Assembly: GCA_016987375.1 (NCBI GenBank)
Contig: PJRA01000263.1
Location: 1,491,409 to 1,555,408 of the forward strand
Length of the DNA: 64,000 nt
Direction of reading: 5' to 3'
Source of the DNA: Brachionus koreanus
Lineage: Eukaryota > Rotifera > Eurotatoria > Ploima > Brachionidae
How positions within the stretch are numbered: the first letter of the stretch is position 1; each line of letters starts with the position of its first letter. Shown here in pieces: positions 59,286-64,000 of the stretch. Below the pieces are notes generated by a model. The model ran no database searches, had not been told where the DNA came from, and saw only the letters and a list, made by a program, of their open reading frames with translations. The position numbers and the translations under genes are program-made.

Positions 59286-60535
59286 GTATAAAAATTGTCA
59301 TTGGGATTTCCTAGAACTAGATGCAAAATTAAAAAAAAAGAGGTAATGTTTTACTTTTTTTGGGGTAAAAATTGATATTTTTTAAACTATTTTAAAAAAA
59401 CTTGAGTTTTCTAGGAAATTTAATAAAATATAAATTTAATTTAATTAGACCTTTAATTGCAGCATAAATTGTAAGCTTAACATATACAAAATCAAAGTAT
59501 AGTTATTTTAAAAGATATTACAAGAGTTTCAAAACCCAAAAGATTTAATTAGAGATTTAAATGCTTAAGAGTGAAACAAACTTAGAGCATTTTATTAGGA
59601 TGATGATTCAGTTCATGTCTTAAAAAAGCTGATTACTGATATTTTGTGAGAAGTGTGGTCAATTGTTACCGATCTGAAACTGAAATGCTTGAAACAAAAA
59701 ATTTTCTATTGTAACTTAAAAAGAAATAAATTGTATAAAATCATCTACTATTAATTCTGGTTTTAAATATGAAGCAATACTGAAAATTAAAACCAATTCT
59801 AAATATTTAAAATTTTTTCATTTAATGCAAAACAATTGAATGAATTTACGTAATTAAAATACGTAAAAAAAATACATGTCGCCAAAAAAATAAAGACATG
59901 TCTTTTTACATCGAACTGATTAAAATAAAATTTAAGTAACTTAAGTAACTTTTTTTTTATTTTAAAAAATAGCTGCATTCATAACTATATGTATTCTTAT
60001 GGATTTAATTCTCTTTGGACTGAATTTGAACAAATACTTTTTTTTATTTCATTTTTTTTTTAAACTAATGTCGGAACTTTAGTAACAAAATTTAAATAAA
60101 TCTAAAAAAAAAATCAATAAATTAATTGAATAAATCTTAGAAATATCGATTTCAGATATATTTCTTAATTGATTATCATTTTTTTAGGTAATTTAAAAAT
60201 TTCAAAAGAATCATCACAACCAAGTTTAAAAAAAAGCTAAAAAAGCTTACTTTTTTAAATATTTTTTTTCTAAAAAATCATATGATTTAAAGGAAAATGT
60301 CGTAGAAAAATCACGTATTATGAACAAATAATTAAAAAATTTAATTGATATGTAATTAAAAAAAATGTCACGTTTTCTGAGAAACGCGTTAATTAAAAAA
60401 AGTAGATATTTGTATTTTTTTTATTAAATAACTAATTTTTTTAGTAGAATTATTTTCATCTTCACAAAAAGTTTTCCTTTAACTAAATTTAAGAATAAAA
60501 TAGCATTACCCTAAATAAATAATAATTAATATTTT
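59286..60535. other. Intergenic, 3' side of GOT1
   Basis: Very AT-rich, no gene seen. No canonical AATAAA was found on the minus strand immediately after the GOT1 stop. Confidence 0.35.
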
Positions 60536-61937
<1,402 letters not shown>

Positions 61938-62136
61938 TTTTTTTTCTAAAACTTTTTGATAATCAAAAAAATTAAAAATTTTAACAAAAAAAAATAGATA
62001 TTTTCACTCTAGTTGGAGTTTTTAAGCCCCAATCAACATAAAAGATAAACAATGCTTACGAAATGATAATTTTATTACGATTTACAAATTATTTATAATT
62101 TTGATTTGCAAAAAAAAAATTATACTGGAGAATAAT

Positions 62137-63651
62137 TTAGAAATAGTGAGAAAATTTTTTAGTATAGAAAAATTCTTTATAGACAAATTTGACCATTTTG
62201 GCTACAAATAAAAATAAATAAAACACAGTTACAATATAATCGACAAAAGAGTTTAAATCAAGTCTGGTAAATGAAAAGCCATTGTTCAAGTGCTGCATTT
62301 TAAATGGAGAGACCTGTTCAATCAAGTTCATGTTGTGATGAACTGTTTGATTTATTAAAGTGTCCAAAAGAAAAACGGCCATTATTAGCCATGGAGTGAA
62401 CAAAAATTTTGCATAATTATAGCCAAAGAATAATTCGACAATAAAATAAACTATGAGTTTAATTAAAAGGACCGTAAATACTACTATGTGAGCGGTTTCT
62501 TTTGATACGCCAAATGAGCTGACCAAGCATAAATTTAACATTAAGAGAAAAACTACAAAAGACCATGTTGCATACAAAAAAATGCCATTTTGAACCAACA
62601 AACGAATCAACCAGGCATCCTTTGATCTTAAAAACATAAATTTATAGTTGTTTAAGACCAAGCCTAAAAAATTTTTATTAATTCTTGAAAAGAAATTTCT
62701 ACTTTTTGATAAAATAAAGCAAAAATTTTGTTAAATTAAAAAAGTTCTTTTAATGAAAATTAATAAAAAAAAAAAAAAAATTACTTTTCTGTGTAATACA
62801 TTTCTCGTTGATAATCCGACAATTTAAACAAAGAAACAGATGCAGAAACGTACAAACCGATCACTGTGAGAAAAGAGTACACACTTGCAAACTTTTTTGT
62901 TTTAATTCATAAATGCTTACGGTAATAGATTGATAAAAAAAAATTTTACAATGAACAATCCATGGCTCCAGCAAAAAAGAGAAAAAATATACAATAAATT
63001 CGAGATTGAAAAGTTTATATAAACAAGCCAATGCATCACAGGAGGATATTTGTACAAGTAATCGGATGAAGACTTGCGAAAGATGGTTGTCATTCCGTAC
63101 ACAATCCATGCTAACTTAATTTTTTAAATTAATTTGAAATGATAATTTCATTTTTGCTAATTAATGAGTACTTGGTAAGCAAAAATCAAGACCCAAAGGT
63201 ACATGACAAACTTAGAGGGTGCCAATTTGGAATCAAACTCGTACAATATGCTGGCATCAGTAGGAAATTGAAAATTTTTTATGCCTAAAAAAATAGTTTA
63301 GTTTTGAATTTTGAAATTTTTTAAAGTCAAAAGCGGTGCTAAGCTACACGAAATCTAAAAAACTAACTCACTTTTAATCTATTTAAAAAAAAACAAAAAA
63401 CAAAATTTTTTTAATTTTTCTTTTTAAATTAAGTAAATTACCAAATAAGCTGGTTCCAGTGGCAAACATAATGTTGGCAACCAGTGAGGCCAAATAGGTT
63501 AGTGCTGAAAAACCGATTAATCCGAGCATTGAAAAACTGTGTTCATAACTTAATTTTTTATAAATTAATAAAGCTACTTATTAAGTTTTAAATTTTTTTA
63601 CTGCTCATCCATCGAAACTGATAAAGACTGAGACCAGTGTTGGGCAGTCAT
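62137..63651 (-). CDS. Multi-pass membrane protein of unknown function
   Basis: Six exons on the minus strand (63651-63602, 63548-63442, 63284-63172, 63114-62921, 62883-62785, 62626-62137) with agreeing phases give 350 aa. About eight hydrophobic segments run from SFSMLGLIGFSALTYLASLV near the N-terminus, through YLWVLIFAYQLAWIVYG, WLVYINFSISNLLYIFSLF, YSFLTVIGLYVSAS, LFLYATWSFVV-like, HIVVFTVLLIKLIVYFIVEL and a segment around PWLIMAVFLLDTL, to a last helix near IVTVFYLFLFVAK. There is no signal peptide. The short introns and conserved phase pattern show a real gene. I do not recognise the family. The start is the first ATG after an acceptor-like TTTTTAG, so a non-coding first exon upstream is possible. 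Confidence 0.8.
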
Positions 63652-64000
63652 TCTCAATCTAAAAATAAAATTTTTTACTTTTACCAAAAAAAAAGGTAAA
63701 AGCTGTGTTTCCTTTTCCTAGAGAGTTAATTTCAAATAAAATTAAAAAAAAATAAAATCAATTTCTATATGTACATCTAAGCTTCAAGCTTTCTTGTTAT
63801 TTGCAAGATTTACTACTTTTATTTTAAGTTTGAATTGAAATTTTTTTTCTAAGCGTTAGCGTTTTTGCATTTTATTGTTTTGTATGAAAAATAAGAAATC
63901 AAAGCTTTTGGTTGAATTCAGGTTAACAACTTTTGAATAGAGTAAAAATTCTTAAATTTTGATAAAAACTTGTGCAATAAATAGGCATTTATTTATTAAA
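63652..64000. other. Upstream flank of the membrane-protein gene
   Basis: AT-rich, no coding signal; may contain a 5' non-coding exon and promoter of the 62137-63651 gene. Confidence 0.4.

Overview
This is an AT-rich animal nuclear DNA window. Most genes are split by GT-AG introns ranging from about 50 bp to more than 2 kb. The proteins are clearly metazoan: KDM5, CLEC16A, TSR1, RICTOR, THOC3, Nanos, TFIIH p62, a class A GPCR and cytosolic aspartate aminotransferase. The very high AT content, compact genes and many small decayed transposons suggest a spiralian such as a monogonont rotifer (Brachionus-like). That placement is inference from overall character and is not proven by any single feature. 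Exon models were assembled by hand: splice phases agree across every junction and the products match the length of their families.

Layout, left to right. A KDM5 histone demethylase (+, 1589-9663) has a TTAA-type MITE in intron 1 and a self-nested MITE in intron 3. A transposon graveyard with an assembly gap follows (10.1-12.7 kb). CLEC16A (-, 13256-21543, 11 exons) carries LINE relics in intron 7. A TTAA-flanked element interrupted by a LINE 3' end lies at 23.0-23.8 kb. TSR1 (+, 24364-27881) has a tRNA-derived SINE-like sequence in its last intron. Tc1-like and LINE relics occupy 28-30 kb. RICTOR (+, 31158-37857) has a reverse-transcriptase relic in its single intron. THOC3 (+, 39499-40515) follows.

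The most unusual part is 40.8-53.1 kb. Three nanos genes encode the same 174-aa protein: copy A (+, 41461-41985), copy B (-, 47398-47922) and copy C (-, 52135-52659). They are interleaved with TFIIH p62/GTF2H1 (-, 42367-46398), inverted repeats, a palindromic element with a sequence gap at its centre, and broken fragments of the nanos flanks. Copy C still carries a frameshifted piece of the last GTF2H1 exon. That identifies copy A, tail-to-tail with intact GTF2H1, as the probable parent. The coding regions are almost identical although the flanks have diverged, which points to recent spread, gene conversion or strong constraint on a germline regulator.

The right end holds a small secreted, possibly GPI-anchored protein (+), a two-copy dispersed repeat shared with 11-12.5 kb, an intronless divergent GPCR (-), GOT1 aspartate aminotransferase (-) and a 350-aa multi-pass membrane protein of unknown family (-). 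No operon-like organisation is evident. The genes are mostly housekeeping (chromatin, mRNA export, transcription/repair, ribosome assembly, TOR signalling, autophagy, amino-acid metabolism), plus the germline nanos cluster. No tRNA, rRNA or CRISPR was seen.
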